Positions 7,533 through 16,551 of a stretch of DNA of 64,000 nucleotides are shown here, in pieces. Every line of letters begins with the position of its first letter. Within the stretch, counting starts at the first letter, position 1. This stretch comes from JAXGXJ01 sp963816155 (GTDB lineage Bacteria > Actinomycetota > Thermoleophilia > RBG-16-64-13), in NCBI GenBank assembly GCA_963816155.1, contig CAWFJE010000004.1, forward strand, positions 124,001 to 188,000, read 5' to 3'. Under the pieces are notes generated by a model that ran no database searches, was not told the origin of the DNA, and was given only the letters and a program-made list of their open reading frames with translations. The translations under genes and the position numbers were made by a program.

Positions 7533-9398
7533 GTGACTCCATCTCCGCTTGATATCCTCCAAACGGTCTTCGGTTATTCGAGGTTCCGTTCGAATCAGCA
7601 GCAGGTCATCGACGCGATCCTGAGCGGCGACGATGCTTTCGTGCTCATGCCGAGCGGTGGTGGCAAATCCCTCTGCTACCAGATCCCCGCCATCGTCCGA
7701 CCAGGCACGGGCATCGTCGTCTCGCCTCTCATCTCTCTCATGAAAGACCAGGTGGATGGGTTGCGCGCGAACGGGGTGAGAGCCGCGGCCTACAACTCGG
7801 CCCTGGAGCCCGGCGCAGCCCGACGCGTACTGGACGAACTGAGAGCGGGTCGGTTGGACCTTCTGTATATCTCTCCCGAACGGGCGGTCAATGGCGGTAT
7901 CCTTGACTGGTTGACGGTGCCGGATGATGAGCGGGCGCACGGCGAGAACCCTTCTCGCGTCCCTGTCTCTCTCATCGCCATCGACGAGGCTCACTGCATC
8001 TCGCAATGGGGACATGACTTCAGACCCGAATATCTGGCCCTGGGGGGCTTGCGCAGCCGCTTTCCCGGGGTCCCACTCGTCGCGCTGACCGCGACCGCCG
8101 ATCCTCATACTCGCGAAGATGTCCGGCAGAAGCTGGGGCTGCAGCAGGCTGCGTGCTTCGTGTCCAGCTTCGATCGGCCCAACATCCAGCTGCAGGTCGC
8201 CGAAAAGGGCACTCCTCGCGCCCAGTTGCTGAGGTTCCTGGCGGGCCGCGAAGCCGAGGCGGGTATCGTCTACTGCTCCACCAGAAAGCGAACCGAAGAC
8301 CTTGCGGAATATCTGCGCTCCCGCGGGATCGATGCGGCGGCCTATCACGCGGGGCTGCCGGCCGAGGAAAGGGACCGGGTCCAAGAGGGTTTCATGTTCG
8401 ACCGGGTTCGGATCGTGGTGGCCACCACCGCGTTCGGGATGGGGATCGACAAGACGAACGCCCGTTTCGTGGTCCATTGGGACCTGCCCCAGCACATCGA
8501 GGGTTACTACCAGGAGATCGGCCGAGCAGGGCGAGACGGACTGCCGGCGCATGCGCTTCTTCTGTTCAGTTGGGCGGACGTGCCCCGAGTGAGGGCTCTG
8601 ATCGACTCGGGACCGGATGAGGGGCGGGTGGCGGTGGAGAGACGCAAGTTCGCCGCCATGCTGGGGTTCGCCACGGGTCTGCACTGCCGCCGCAGGACAC
8701 TGCTCGCCTACCTGGGCGAGACCATGGAGGCGGACTGTCGCAACTGTGACGTGTGTCTGGAACCACCGGAAACATACGATGCCACCGAGCATGCCCAGAA
8801 GGCTCTGTCATGCGTCGTTCGTACGGGGCAACGGTTCGGAGCGGGGCACGTAGTCGACGTTCTGAGGGGTTCGCAGAAGCAACGGATCACGGAACTGGGG
8901 CACGATCGTCTCTCCACCTACGGCATCGGTGCCGATCTCAGTGCGGAGGCCTGGAAGAGCATCCTCCAACAGCTCGGTCATCTGGGATATCTGCAGCAGG
9001 GGACGGGGCAGTATCCGGTGCTCGAGTTGACGCCGGCGGCGGTGCCGCTGCTGAAAGGGGAGGAGAGTCTGACCCTGGCGAGGCCCAGAACGAGGACGGT
9101 CGAGTCCAAGGAGGCAACGGTTGCCAGGCGGCGCTCGGGAGAAGCGGTCGCCGATGTCCACGATGATGCCCTGTTCGAGGACTTGAGAGCCTTGAGGCGG
9201 CAGATAGCCGATAGGGAGCATCTGCCCGCTTACGTCATCTTCCATGACTCCACATTGCGAGAGATGGCAGCCCTGAAACCCGCTACCTTGGAAGAGCTGC
9301 TGCTCGTCGGCGGCGTGGGCGAACGCAAGTTGGAGAAGTACGGAGCGGAGTTTCTGGCGGTGCTACAACACACACTCTGCAAGGAGGTAACGACGTGA
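7533..9398 (+). CDS. recQ: ATP-dependent DNA helicase RecQ
   Basis: A 621-residue superfamily-2 helicase. Motif 0 FRSNQQQVI, Walker A MPSGGGKSLCYQ, Walker B with the following loop AIDEAHCISQWGHDFRPEY, ALTATA, IVYCSTRK and the motif VI region QEIGRAGRDGLP are all present. The RQC zinc site follows, with LHCRRRTLLAYLGE and DCRNCDVC. A winged-helix segment comes next, and an HRDC domain occupies the C-terminus (LFEDLRALRRQIAD to LEKYGAEFLAVLQ). RecQ unwinds forks and recombination intermediates. It starts at GTG and its stop overlaps the start of the rhodanese gene in GTGA, so the two are translationally coupled. Confidence 0.94.
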   Translation: MTPSPLDILQTVFGYSRFRSNQQQVIDAILSGDDAFVLMPSGGGKSLCYQIPAIVRPGTGIVVSPLISLMKDQVDGLRANGVRAAAYNSALEPGAARRVLDELRAGRLDLLYISPERAVNGGILDWLTVPDDERAHGENPSRVPVSLIAIDEAHCISQWGHDFRPEYLALGGLRSRFPGVPLVALTATADPHTREDVRQKLGLQQAACFVSSFDRPNIQLQVAEKGTPRAQLLRFLAGREAEAGIVYCSTRKRTEDLAEYLRSRGIDAAAYHAGLPAEERDRVQEGFMFDRVRIVVATTAFGMGIDKTNARFVVHWDLPQHIEGYYQEIGRAGRDGLPAHALLLFSWADVPRVRALIDSGPDEGRVAVERRKFAAMLGFATGLHCRRRTLLAYLGETMEADCRNCDVCLEPPETYDATEHAQKALSCVVRTGQRFGAGHVVDVLRGSQKQRITELGHDRLSTYGIGADLSAEAWKSILQQLGHLGYLQQGTGQYPVLELTPAAVPLLKGEESLTLARPRTRTVESKEATVARRRSGEAVADVHDDALFEDLRALRRQIADREHLPAYVIFHDSTLREMAALKPATLEELLLVGGVGERKLEKYGAEFLAVLQHTLCKEVTT

Positions 9399-10350
9399 CC
9401 CGCACTATCGACCCGATCATCACCGCTGAAGGGCTGCAGGCTCTGTTGCGGTCGCCTTCCGCCGACAGGGACGGCGGCCAGGGCGGACTCGGCGCCGTCC
9501 GCGGGGTCGCCATCGGCGGGGCGGACGCCACCCGCGGCGCCACCGGCAGCGTCACCATCATCGACGTCCGCTGGGCGGAGGAGTATGCGGATGGGCACAT
9601 CCCCGGGGCCATCTCGGTTCCTTTCGGGCTCCAGTCGGTCTGGTCGGAATCCGGGGGCGACTACCTTGTGGAGTTGCCCGCCGACGAGGACCTGTTCAAG
9701 CTGATCGGCGATACCGGGTTGGCGGTCGATTCGACCGTGGTCATCGTGGGTCGGGTGGAGGACCCGCCGGCTCCGCGCTACGCGCTGGCCGATCCCGTCA
9801 GAGTCGCCGCTACTCTCATATACGCCGGGATCCGCGACGTGGCGGTCCTTTCCGGCGGGCATCCGGCTTGGGAGAGGGCGGGCGGGGAGACGACCAGTGA
9901 GGTCCGGTCGTCGCGCCTACCACATACCACCCCGAGCCCGCCGATGTCGACCGCGCCGGCTGGGTGTCCACCGACTATGTCAAGGAGCGCATCGGCACAG
10001 CCGTGCTTGTCGACGGGAGGGACCCCGACCAGTACTTCGGTGCCTCCATCGACCCCTTTGCCGATATGCGCGGTCACATCCCCTCCGCCCGCAGCCTGCC
10101 CATGGTGTGGGTGTGGGAACAAGACGGCAGCTACCGGTCCACGGACCTGATCGCGGGGATGGCAGCCGGGGTCATCGGCGCAGACAAAGACCTGGAGATC
10201 ATCACCTACTGTGGGGTCGGGGGCTACGCGAGCACCTGGTGGTTCCTGCTCACACAACTCCTGGGCTATCGCGATGTCAAGATCTACGACGGCTCCATGG
10301 AGGCCTGGGTCGACCTCAAGAACCCTCTGGTCCGCTACCGCTGGGAGTAG
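9395..10350 (+). CDS. Tandem-rhodanese sulfurtransferase, frameshifted near 9901-9906
   Basis: Two rhodanese domains. The N-terminal one (VTIIDVRWAEEYADGHIPGA) has no Cys in its active loop (VVIVGRVEDPP) and is structural. The C-terminal one has VLVDGRDPDQYFG and the active-site loop YCGVGGYAS with the persulfide Cys. This is the thiosulfate or 3-mercaptopyruvate sulfurtransferase architecture. One missing base, most simply a C from a CCC run at 9901-9906, separates the halves: reading EVPVVAPTTYHPEPADVDR across it restores a continuous protein of about 318 residues. A Gly/Ala-rich insert of roughly 25 residues precedes strand one of domain one. The start overlaps the recQ stop (GTGA). Confidence 0.8.
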
Positions 10351-10398
10351 ATCCGCGGTAGAGTGACCATGTACATTGAGGGCTGCATGGGGGGCGGT

Positions 10399-11328
10399 AT
10401 GTACCGGAAGATGTTGGTCATATTGGACGGTTCGACCTTGTCCGAGGTCATCTTCAAGTACGCGCAGGAGGTGTCCGGCAGGCTCAAACTGGACTTGGAG
10501 CTGCTGCTCATCTGTCCTTCCCAGGAAGCCGATCAGCTTCCCATGCGTCAGGCCTACGTGGAGCACATGGCCGATCAACTGCGCGCGCGGGCCGAAGAGA
10601 TAAGCTTGGAGGCCGGCTATGGCGTTGCGCGGCGGCCCATCCGCGCCCAGGCCAGCGTCCTCGTGGGACATCCCTCTGGGGGAGTGCTCCAATACGCCAA
10701 GGAGCACGATGTCGACCTGGTTATGATGTCCACTCGCGGGCCCGCCGACATCCGTTCCTTCGGACTCGGCAATACCGCCAAGACGGTCATTCACGAGTGC
10801 CCGGCTCCGGTCTGGCTGGTGCCGGCCGAACTCCAGAAGGAGGTGGTCAGCGACACCCTGCCCAAGAGAACGCTGGTCATCCCGCTGGACGGCTCCAAGG
10901 TGTCTGAGGCCGTCATCCCTCACGCCATCACCATCGCCACCCAAAGGGGTGCGGAGTCGGAACTGATCCTCCTCTACGTTCACGACGTGGGCAAGCTTCC
11001 GGCCAACTACGGGGACTTGGACGAGAAGGAAGAGCTCTGGAAGATGAGCCGGTACCTTGAATCCACGGCCCACTCCATACGGGAGGCGGGATTCGCGGCC
11101 CGGACGCACATCCTGAAGGGAGATGCTGCTGCCGGCATCATCCGTTTCGTGGACGAGAACCCTCCCCAGCTCCTAGCCATGACCACCTACGGCCGCAAGG
11201 GTCTGAAGAGGATGATCTTCGGGAGCGTCACCGAGCAGGTGATCGAGCGGATCAAGAAGACACCCATGCTCCTGGTCTGCGGGACGTCCAAGCCACACCA
11301 GAAGCTCTCCGACTACGACGTACTGTAG
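10399..11328 (+). CDS. Tandem-domain universal stress protein (second copy)
   Basis: A 309-residue paralogue of the protein at 340-1221, with the same beginning (MYRKMLVILDGSTLSEV) and the same ending (KKTPMLLV). The second domain keeps a Usp ATP-binding-type motif, TYGRKGLKRMIFGS. The first has STRGPADIRSFGLGN, where the terminal Gly-Ser/Thr is lost, as in the first copy. The ATG at 10399 has a GGGGGGCGG ribosome site; an upstream in-frame ATG at 10363 has none. Pairwise similarity suggests an old duplication of one tandem-domain gene. Confidence 0.88.
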   Translation: MYRKMLVILDGSTLSEVIFKYAQEVSGRLKLDLELLLICPSQEADQLPMRQAYVEHMADQLRARAEEISLEAGYGVARRPIRAQASVLVGHPSGGVLQYAKEHDVDLVMMSTRGPADIRSFGLGNTAKTVIHECPAPVWLVPAELQKEVVSDTLPKRTLVIPLDGSKVSEAVIPHAITIATQRGAESELILLYVHDVGKLPANYGDLDEKEELWKMSRYLESTAHSIREAGFAARTHILKGDAAAGIIRFVDENPPQLLAMTTYGRKGLKRMIFGSVTEQVIERIKKTPMLLVCGTSKPHQKLSDYDVL

Positions 11329-11452
11329 GGCGCGGGCGCCGGAGGCAGGGCGCAGATCCGTCTCGGGGGCCTCGAAAACGCACCTGACCCTCGGTCTCTG
11401 GTGGCCCCTTCCCCTCACTCGGGGAAAGATTCTCACAGTTTGCTGTTTCTGA

Positions 11453-11482
11453 TTGGATAGCCCCTGGGTATTCGCATATAAT
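11453..11482 (+). promoter_or_regulatory. Sigma70-type promoter of the V-ATPase operon
   Basis: TTGGAT at 11453-11458 and a perfect TATAAT at 11477-11482 are separated by 18 bases. They lie about 25 bases upstream of a GGGGAGGT ribosome site and the GTG start of subunit E. The rest of the 180-base gap holds no gene. Confidence 0.6.
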
Positions 11483-11508
11483 GGCACTTCACTCCGGGGA
11501 GGTAGATC

Positions 11509-12225
11509 GTGGAGGAACAGCTTCAGAGCCTCTTGACGCGCATCCACAGCGAGGGTGTGGAGAAGGCCGAGATCGAAGCTGCCGAGATCGTGTCTGCCGC
11601 GCAGGCCAAGGCTCGAGCTATCGTGAGCGCGGCTGAGCAGCAGGCGGTCGATGTCGTCGCGGCGGCGGAACGTGAGTCGCTGGTGTTCACGGAGAGGTCC
11701 CGGCAGAAGTTGGACCAAGTCGCCCGCGACTTCCTCATCGGCGTTCAGAACAGCGTGGAAGCGCTTCTCGCCGCCGGAGTGAAGGAGGCCGTGGGCGAGG
11801 CTCTCACTCCCGAGACGATGGTCCAGATGGTGACCAACTTGGCTGAGGCCTATGGAGCCAACGATCTCCGCGAGAACCGCATCGAGTTGCTGGTGTCCCC
11901 CCGCGATCAGGAAGAGTTCATGCGGCTGGCCTTGGGCAGCTATCAGGAGAAGCTCGGCCGGGGCGTGGAGATCCGTCCTGTCAGGAGCATCCACAAGGGT
12001 TTCATGGTCTCCATCTCCGACGGCAATCTGTACCACGATTTCACGCAGGAGGCTCTGGCAGCTTCGCTGGCGCAACTGCTGAAGTCACCCCTCAAAGAGA
12101 TAGTGGAGGAAGCCGCCGCCACAGAGACCCCGGTTCCTGGCCCCGCTTCCGCGGTGACCGCGGCGCCGGGCGCTGCCGCGCCCGAGCTCTTGGAGACAGA
12201 GGCCGCCGAGACTGAGGGGAAGTAG
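11509..12225 (+). CDS. atpE: V/A-type ATPase subunit E (peripheral stalk)
   Basis: The first 80 residues are a long Ala/Glu/Lys/Arg-rich helix (VEKAEIEAAEIVSAAQAKA) typical of the stator stalk. A globular C-terminal part follows (about 90-195; KEAVGEALTP, SIHKGFMVSISDGNLYHDF). The last 35 residues are an Ala/Pro/Glu-rich tail absent from most relatives. Subunit E links the A3B3 head to the membrane subunit I and resists rotation. It is the first gene of the operon, starting at GTG after a GGGGAGGT ribosome site. Its position before DUF2764, A, B, D, I and K is the main support for the call. Confidence 0.85.
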   Translation: MEEQLQSLLTRIHSEGVEKAEIEAAEIVSAAQAKARAIVSAAEQQAVDVVAAAERESLVFTERSRQKLDQVARDFLIGVQNSVEALLAAGVKEAVGEALTPETMVQMVTNLAEAYGANDLRENRIELLVSPRDQEEFMRLALGSYQEKLGRGVEIRPVRSIHKGFMVSISDGNLYHDFTQEALAASLAQLLKSPLKEIVEEAAATETPVPGPASAVTAAPGAAAPELLETEAAETEGK

Positions 12226-12229
12226 GCAG

Positions 12230-12766
12230 TTGGCCTACTATTACCTCATCGCCAGCCTGCCCCGACTGTCCTTGGGCGAGGCGCCACCCATCTCTTCGGC
12301 GGAACTCGCGCGCATGAGCGATGGTCAGCTTTCGCCGGCGGATCTGACCGACGTGGTGCATATCGTGCAGGGCCGCCCCGAAGAGGTGGTTCATTCCGGC
12401 TTTCGCTCGTACGTGGCGCGCGAGACCCAGCTTCGCAACGCCCTGGCGCGCCTGCGGGCCGCCCGCACGGGCGCAGATGCCGCGGCCTTCGAGCGCCCCT
12501 TCGCGGGCTTCGACAGGGATGTGGAGCGGGTCGCCGCCGACGCCATGGCTCTGGCGGATCCCCTGGAGCGCGAACTCATGCTCGATCGGGTCCGGTTCCG
12601 CATGCTGGAGGGCCTTGCCCTCCCTTCGTCGTTCGACGGTGTTGTGATTCTAGCCTACGCGGCCAAGCTACTCCTCGTGGAGAGATGGCATTCCTTCGAT
12701 GAAGTGCGGGGCGAGGCGCTTCTGCGCCGCATCGTGGATGAACGGGTGGCGGAGGTGGTGGTGTGA
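12230..12766 (+). CDS. DUF2764 protein of the V-type ATPase operon
   Basis: A 178-residue protein beginning AYYYLIASLPRLSLGE, the hallmark opening of DUF2764, a family known almost only from bacterial V-type ATPase operons that lack a recognisable subunit C. It is predominantly helical (ETQLRNALARLRAAR, ERELMLDRVRFRMLEGL). By position and fold type it is inferred to replace the central-stalk socket subunit C/d, but this is unproven here. It starts at TTG four bases after subunit E with a GAGGGGA ribosome site, and its end overlaps the start of subunit A. Confidence 0.8.
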   Translation: MAYYYLIASLPRLSLGEAPPISSAELARMSDGQLSPADLTDVVHIVQGRPEEVVHSGFRSYVARETQLRNALARLRAARTGADAAAFERPFAGFDRDVERVAADAMALADPLERELMLDRVRFRMLEGLALPSSFDGVVILAYAAKLLLVERWHSFDEVRGEALLRRIVDERVAEVVV

Positions 12767-14523
12767 GCACGGACCGGGGACGGGTCGTCGGGGTGAACGG
12801 TGCCATGGTGACGGTGGAGTTCGCGTCCAAAGTGATGCAGAACGAGGTGGCCTGGGTGAGCGTCGAGGGCGTCGAGTTGCCCGCGGAGGTGATCCGCGTG
12901 CGGGGCCGCTACGCTGACGTGCAGGTCTTTGAAGACACGAGCGGGTTGGCGGTGGGCGACGCGGTGACCTTCTTGGGACACATGCTGTCCGTGGAGTTGG
13001 GACCCGGTCTGCTCTCCCAGATCTTCGATGGGTTGCAGAACCCTCTGCCGGCCATCGCTGAAACGCATGGCTTCTTCCTCCCTCGCGGCGTTCGCATGCC
13101 TGCTCTCGACCGCGACGTGCAGTGGCAGTTCACTCCTCAGGTGCAGGCGGGGGACGAGGTGGTGGCCGCGGACACCCTGGGCACGGTGCCCGAGGGCTTG
13201 TTCGTGCATCGCGTCATGGTCCCGTTCTCCTGGGAGGGGTCCTATCGGGTGAAGAAGGTGGTCCCAGCCGGGTCGTATCGCATCGAGGACGAGATCGCCG
13301 TGTTGGAGCGCATCGGCGCCGATCCCGCGGGCGGCGGGGGAGACGGTGACGAGTTGACGGTCAATATGGTGCAGCGCTGGCCGGTCAAGCGGCCCATCAC
13401 CCTGTACGCCGAGCGCCTTCGGCCCACCGAGCAGTTGATCACCAAGATGCGCATCCTGGATAGCTTCTTCCCCGTGGCCAAGGGCGGCACGTACTGCATC
13501 CCCGGGCCGTTCGGGGCGGGCAAGACGGTGCTGCAGCAACTCACCAGTCGTCACGCCGACGTCGACGTGGTGGTCATCGCTGCCTGTGGCGAGCGCGCGG
13601 GCGAAGTGGTGGAGACGCTGCGCGAATTCCCCGAGCTCATCGATGAGCGCACCGGTCGGAGCCTCATGGAGAGGACGATCATCATCTGCAACACCAGCTC
13701 CATGCCAGTGGCCGCCCGCGAAGCTTCCGTGTACACGGCCGTGACCCTGGCGGAGTACTACAGGCAGATGGGGCTGCAGGTGCTGCTACTGGCCGACTCC
13801 ACCTCGCGCTGGGCCCAGGCGATGCGGGAGATGTCGGGCCGTCTGGAGGAGATCCCCGGCCAGGAGGCCTTCCCTGCGTATCTGGAATCGGTCATCGCCG
13901 CCTTCTATGAGCGCGCGGGAAGGGTGCGGCTGAACGACGGCTCCATCGGCTCGGTGACGATCGGGGGCACCGTGAGTCCGGCGGGGGGCGATTTCGAAGA
14001 ACCGGTGACGCAGTCGACCCTCAAGGTGGTGGGCGCTTTCCACGCGCTCTCTCAAGCACGAGCCGACGCCCGGCGCTACCCGGCCATCGACCCACTGGAG
14101 AGTTGGAGCAAGTACGGGAGCGTCGTGGAGGCGGGCGAACTGGCCGCGGCGCGGCGCATCCTCCGTCAAGGCCGCGAAGTGTGGGAGATGATGAAGGTGG
14201 TCGAGGAGGAGGGAACCTCCATGGACGACTTCGTCACCTATCTGAAAGCCGAGTACCTCGACGCGGCCTATCTGCGCCAGGACGCCTACGATCCCGTGGA
14301 TGGCGCAAGCAGCGCGCAACGTCAGCGTCTTGTCTTCAGCGTCGTATACAAGATTCTGGCGACTCCCATGGCCTTCGAGAGCAAGGCCGAGGCGCGACGC
14401 TTCTTCCAGGATCTCACGCAGGTGAGCCGAGACTGGAACCGGGCTGAGCAAGGCACAGAGGAGTTTCGTGCCCTCAAGGAGCGACTCGAGGAGATGCGGG
14501 CGAAGGCGGTCGGCGATGTATAG
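12763..14523 (+). CDS. atpA: V/A-type ATPase catalytic subunit A
   Basis: 586 residues, the usual length. The beta-barrel N-terminus (GRVVGVNGAMVTVEF) and the A-type-specific non-homologous region precede the nucleotide domain. The P-loop GPFGAGKTVLQQ lies at about 248-259, with catalytic Lys254. GERAGEVVE supplies the catalytic Glu, followed by LLADSTSRWAQAMREMSGRL and a C-terminal helical domain. The enzyme hydrolyses or makes ATP in the soluble head. The start codon GTG overlaps the end of the DUF2764 gene (GTGTGA), and its own end overlaps the start of subunit B. Confidence 0.95.
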   Translation: MSTDRGRVVGVNGAMVTVEFASKVMQNEVAWVSVEGVELPAEVIRVRGRYADVQVFEDTSGLAVGDAVTFLGHMLSVELGPGLLSQIFDGLQNPLPAIAETHGFFLPRGVRMPALDRDVQWQFTPQVQAGDEVVAADTLGTVPEGLFVHRVMVPFSWEGSYRVKKVVPAGSYRIEDEIAVLERIGADPAGGGGDGDELTVNMVQRWPVKRPITLYAERLRPTEQLITKMRILDSFFPVAKGGTYCIPGPFGAGKTVLQQLTSRHADVDVVVIAACGERAGEVVETLREFPELIDERTGRSLMERTIIICNTSSMPVAAREASVYTAVTLAEYYRQMGLQVLLLADSTSRWAQAMREMSGRLEEIPGQEAFPAYLESVIAAFYERAGRVRLNDGSIGSVTIGGTVSPAGGDFEEPVTQSTLKVVGAFHALSQARADARRYPAIDPLESWSKYGSVVEAGELAAARRILRQGREVWEMMKVVEEEGTSMDDFVTYLKAEYLDAAYLRQDAYDPVDGASSAQRQRLVFSVVYKILATPMAFESKAEARRFFQDLTQVSRDWNRAEQGTEEFRALKERLEEMRAKAVGDV

Positions 14524-15934
14524 GGTCTACTACGAGATAGCTCGTATCGTGGGGAACACCATAACCGTGGTGGCAGAGGATGTGGCCTACGGCGAACTGG
14601 CCGAGGTCAAGTCTGCGGGGCGCCTCTCACTGGCTCAGGTCATCCGCCTGGAAGGTGACTACGTGACCCTGCAGGTCTTCGAAGGCACGCGGGGCGTCTC
14701 CACCGACGCCGAAGTGCGCTTCCTGCGCCGGCGCCTGCAGACCCCCTTCACGCCCGCCCTCTTGGGACGCGTGTTCGACGGTGCGGGCCGTCCCCGCGAC
14801 CATGGACCCACGCTCGACACCGATCTGATCGCGCTCGGCGGGCCGACCGTCAACCCGGCCAAGAGGATCATCCCCCGGAACATGATCCGCACAGGCATCC
14901 CCATGATCGACGTGTTCAACACGCTGGTCGAGTCGCAGAAGCTACCCATCTTCTCGGTGGCCGGGGAGCCCTACAACGAACTTCTCACCCGTATTGCTCT
15001 GAATGCTGAGGTGGATATCATCATCCTGGGCGGGATGGGCCTGAAGTACGACGACTATCTGTACTTCCAGGATGCTCTGGATACGGAGGGGGCGCTGTCT
15101 CGTTCCATCCTCTATGTGCACACGGCCGCCGATCCCACGGTGGAGTGCCTGCTCGTGCCCGACACATGCCTGAGCGTGGCGGAGCGCTTCGCCCTGGAGG
15201 GCAAGCGCGTACTCGTGCTGCTCACGGACATGACCAACTTCGCCGACGCCCTCAAGGAGATCGCCATCACCATGGAGCAGATCCCCTCCAACCGGGGATA
15301 CCCGGGCGATCTCTACACCCAGCTCGCCGCCCGCTACGAGAAGGCGGTCGACTTCGAGGGAGCGGGGTCGGTCACCGTGCTCGCCGTCACGACCATGCCC
15401 GGCGACGACGTCACCCACCCTATCCCCGACAACACCGGGTACATCACCGAGGGCCAGTTCTATCTGCGCAACGGCCGTATCGAGCCCTTCGGCTCTCTTT
15501 CCCGCCTCAAGCAGCAGGTGAACGCCCACACGCGCGCAGACCACCGCACCATCATGAACAGCATGATCAGCCTGTATTCGATGTACGTGGAGAGTCTCGA
15601 GAAGCAGTCCATGGGCTTCCGCATGACCGACTGGGACGACAAGCTGCTCAGATACGGGACCCTCTTCGAGAGCCGCTTGATGGACCTGGCCGTGAACATC
15701 CCTCTGGAGGAGGCCCTGGATACGTGCTGGGAGATCCTGGCCGAATGCTTCGAGCCGGCAGAGACCGGCATGCCTACGGATCTCATCGACATGTTCTGGC
15801 CGACAGAGCCGTCGACGGACGCCGGGGATGCGGATGACAGCGGCGAAGCCGCGGCGCCGAGCGGCGGAGATGCGGCAGTCGACGGGAGCGCGGCAGTCGA
15901 TGGGAGCGCAACGGTCAACGGGAGCGCCGAGTGA
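14516..15934 (+). CDS. atpB: V/A-type ATPase regulatory subunit B
   Basis: 472 residues. It has the non-catalytic nucleotide fold without a P-loop Lys (FSVAGEPYNELLTRI), then IIILGGMGLKYDDYLYF, LTDMTNFADALKEIA, IPSNRGYPGDLYTQLAARYE and the conserved NTGYITEGQFYL region. The true start is ATG at 14516, overlapping the end of subunit A by eight bases. The last 45 residues (about 430-472) are an Asp/Gly/Ala/Ser tail built partly from a six-residue repeat, AAVDGS, encoded by three 18-base direct repeats. Most B subunits end before this tail. Confidence 0.93.
   Translation: MYRVYYEIARIVGNTITVVAEDVAYGELAEVKSAGRLSLAQVIRLEGDYVTLQVFEGTRGVSTDAEVRFLRRRLQTPFTPALLGRVFDGAGRPRDHGPTLDTDLIALGGPTVNPAKRIIPRNMIRTGIPMIDVFNTLVESQKLPIFSVAGEPYNELLTRIALNAEVDIIILGGMGLKYDDYLYFQDALDTEGALSRSILYVHTAADPTVECLLVPDTCLSVAERFALEGKRVLVLLTDMTNFADALKEIAITMEQIPSNRGYPGDLYTQLAARYEKAVDFEGAGSVTVLAVTTMPGDDVTHPIPDNTGYITEGQFYLRNGRIEPFGSLSRLKQQVNAHTRADHRTIMNSMISLYSMYVESLEKQSMGFRMTDWDDKLLRYGTLFESRLMDLAVNIPLEEALDTCWEILAECFEPAETGMPTDLIDMFWPTEPSTDAGDADDSGEAAAPSGGDAAVDGSAAVDGSATVNGSAE
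15872..15925 (+). repeat. Three 18-bp direct repeats in the 3' end of the subunit B gene
   Basis: Units at 15872-15889, 15890-15907 and 15908-15925. Units one and two differ by a single base. Unit three has diverged at four positions. They encode AAVDGS, AAVDGS and ATVNGS at the extreme C-terminus of subunit B. Confidence 0.85.
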
Positions 15935-16551
15935 AGGTCAAGAAGACCAAGAAGATGCTCAAATCGCAGCGGGAGGCTCTGCGCCGCTTCCAGCACTTCC
16001 TGCCGGTGCTCGAGCTGAAGAAGCATCAACTTCAACTTGAGGTTAGGGCTGTGGATCATGAACTCCGTACGAGGGAGATAGAGGAACAACTGCTCGTCGA
16101 GCGGTTGGCCTCGTGGATCCGGCTGCTGGGAGAGGACATCTCCCTCTCGGAGTACCTGGATGTGCAGGACATCGTCACCGATATCGCCAATGTGGCGGGG
16201 GTCCGCATCCCCGTGCTGAAAGACGTGGTCATGCTCCAGAGGACGGTGGATCTGTTCGCGACGCCCCCCTGGGTCGACGAAGCTCTCGCGAACATACGGG
16301 CCCTGATCAGGCTACGGGTGGAGCGGAAGGTGCTGGCGGAACAGAGGCGGCTGCTAAGCGAAGAGTTGCGTATCACCTCCCAAAGGGTCAACCTGTTCGA
16401 GAAGATAAAGATCCCGGAGGCCTTGGAGAACATCAGGATCATCCGTATAGGCCTGGGGGACTCCCAGACGGCCGATGTGGGTCGGGCCAAGATCGCCAAA
16501 CGCAAGGGGCAGGCGACTCTCAGCGGTACGAGCGGGGTGAGCGAAGCATGA
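15931..16551 (+). CDS. atpD: V/A-type ATPase subunit D (central rotor shaft)
   Basis: 206 residues, nearly all helical, with the paired N- and C-terminal coiled-coil helices of the rotor shaft (MLKSQREALRRFQHFLPVLE; LEELRITSQRVNLFEKIKIP). The late motif QRVNLFEKIKIPEALENI is typical of subunit D. The protein couples rotation of the K ring to the A3B3 head. The GTG start overlaps the stop of subunit B (GTGA) and its own end overlaps the start of subunit I by four bases, consistent with one tightly coupled operon. Confidence 0.93.
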   Translation: MKVKKTKKMLKSQREALRRFQHFLPVLELKKHQLQLEVRAVDHELRTREIEEQLLVERLASWIRLLGEDISLSEYLDVQDIVTDIANVAGVRIPVLKDVVMLQRTVDLFATPPWVDEALANIRALIRLRVERKVLAEQRRLLSEELRITSQRVNLFEKIKIPEALENIRIIRIGLGDSQTADVGRAKIAKRKGQATLSGTSGVSEA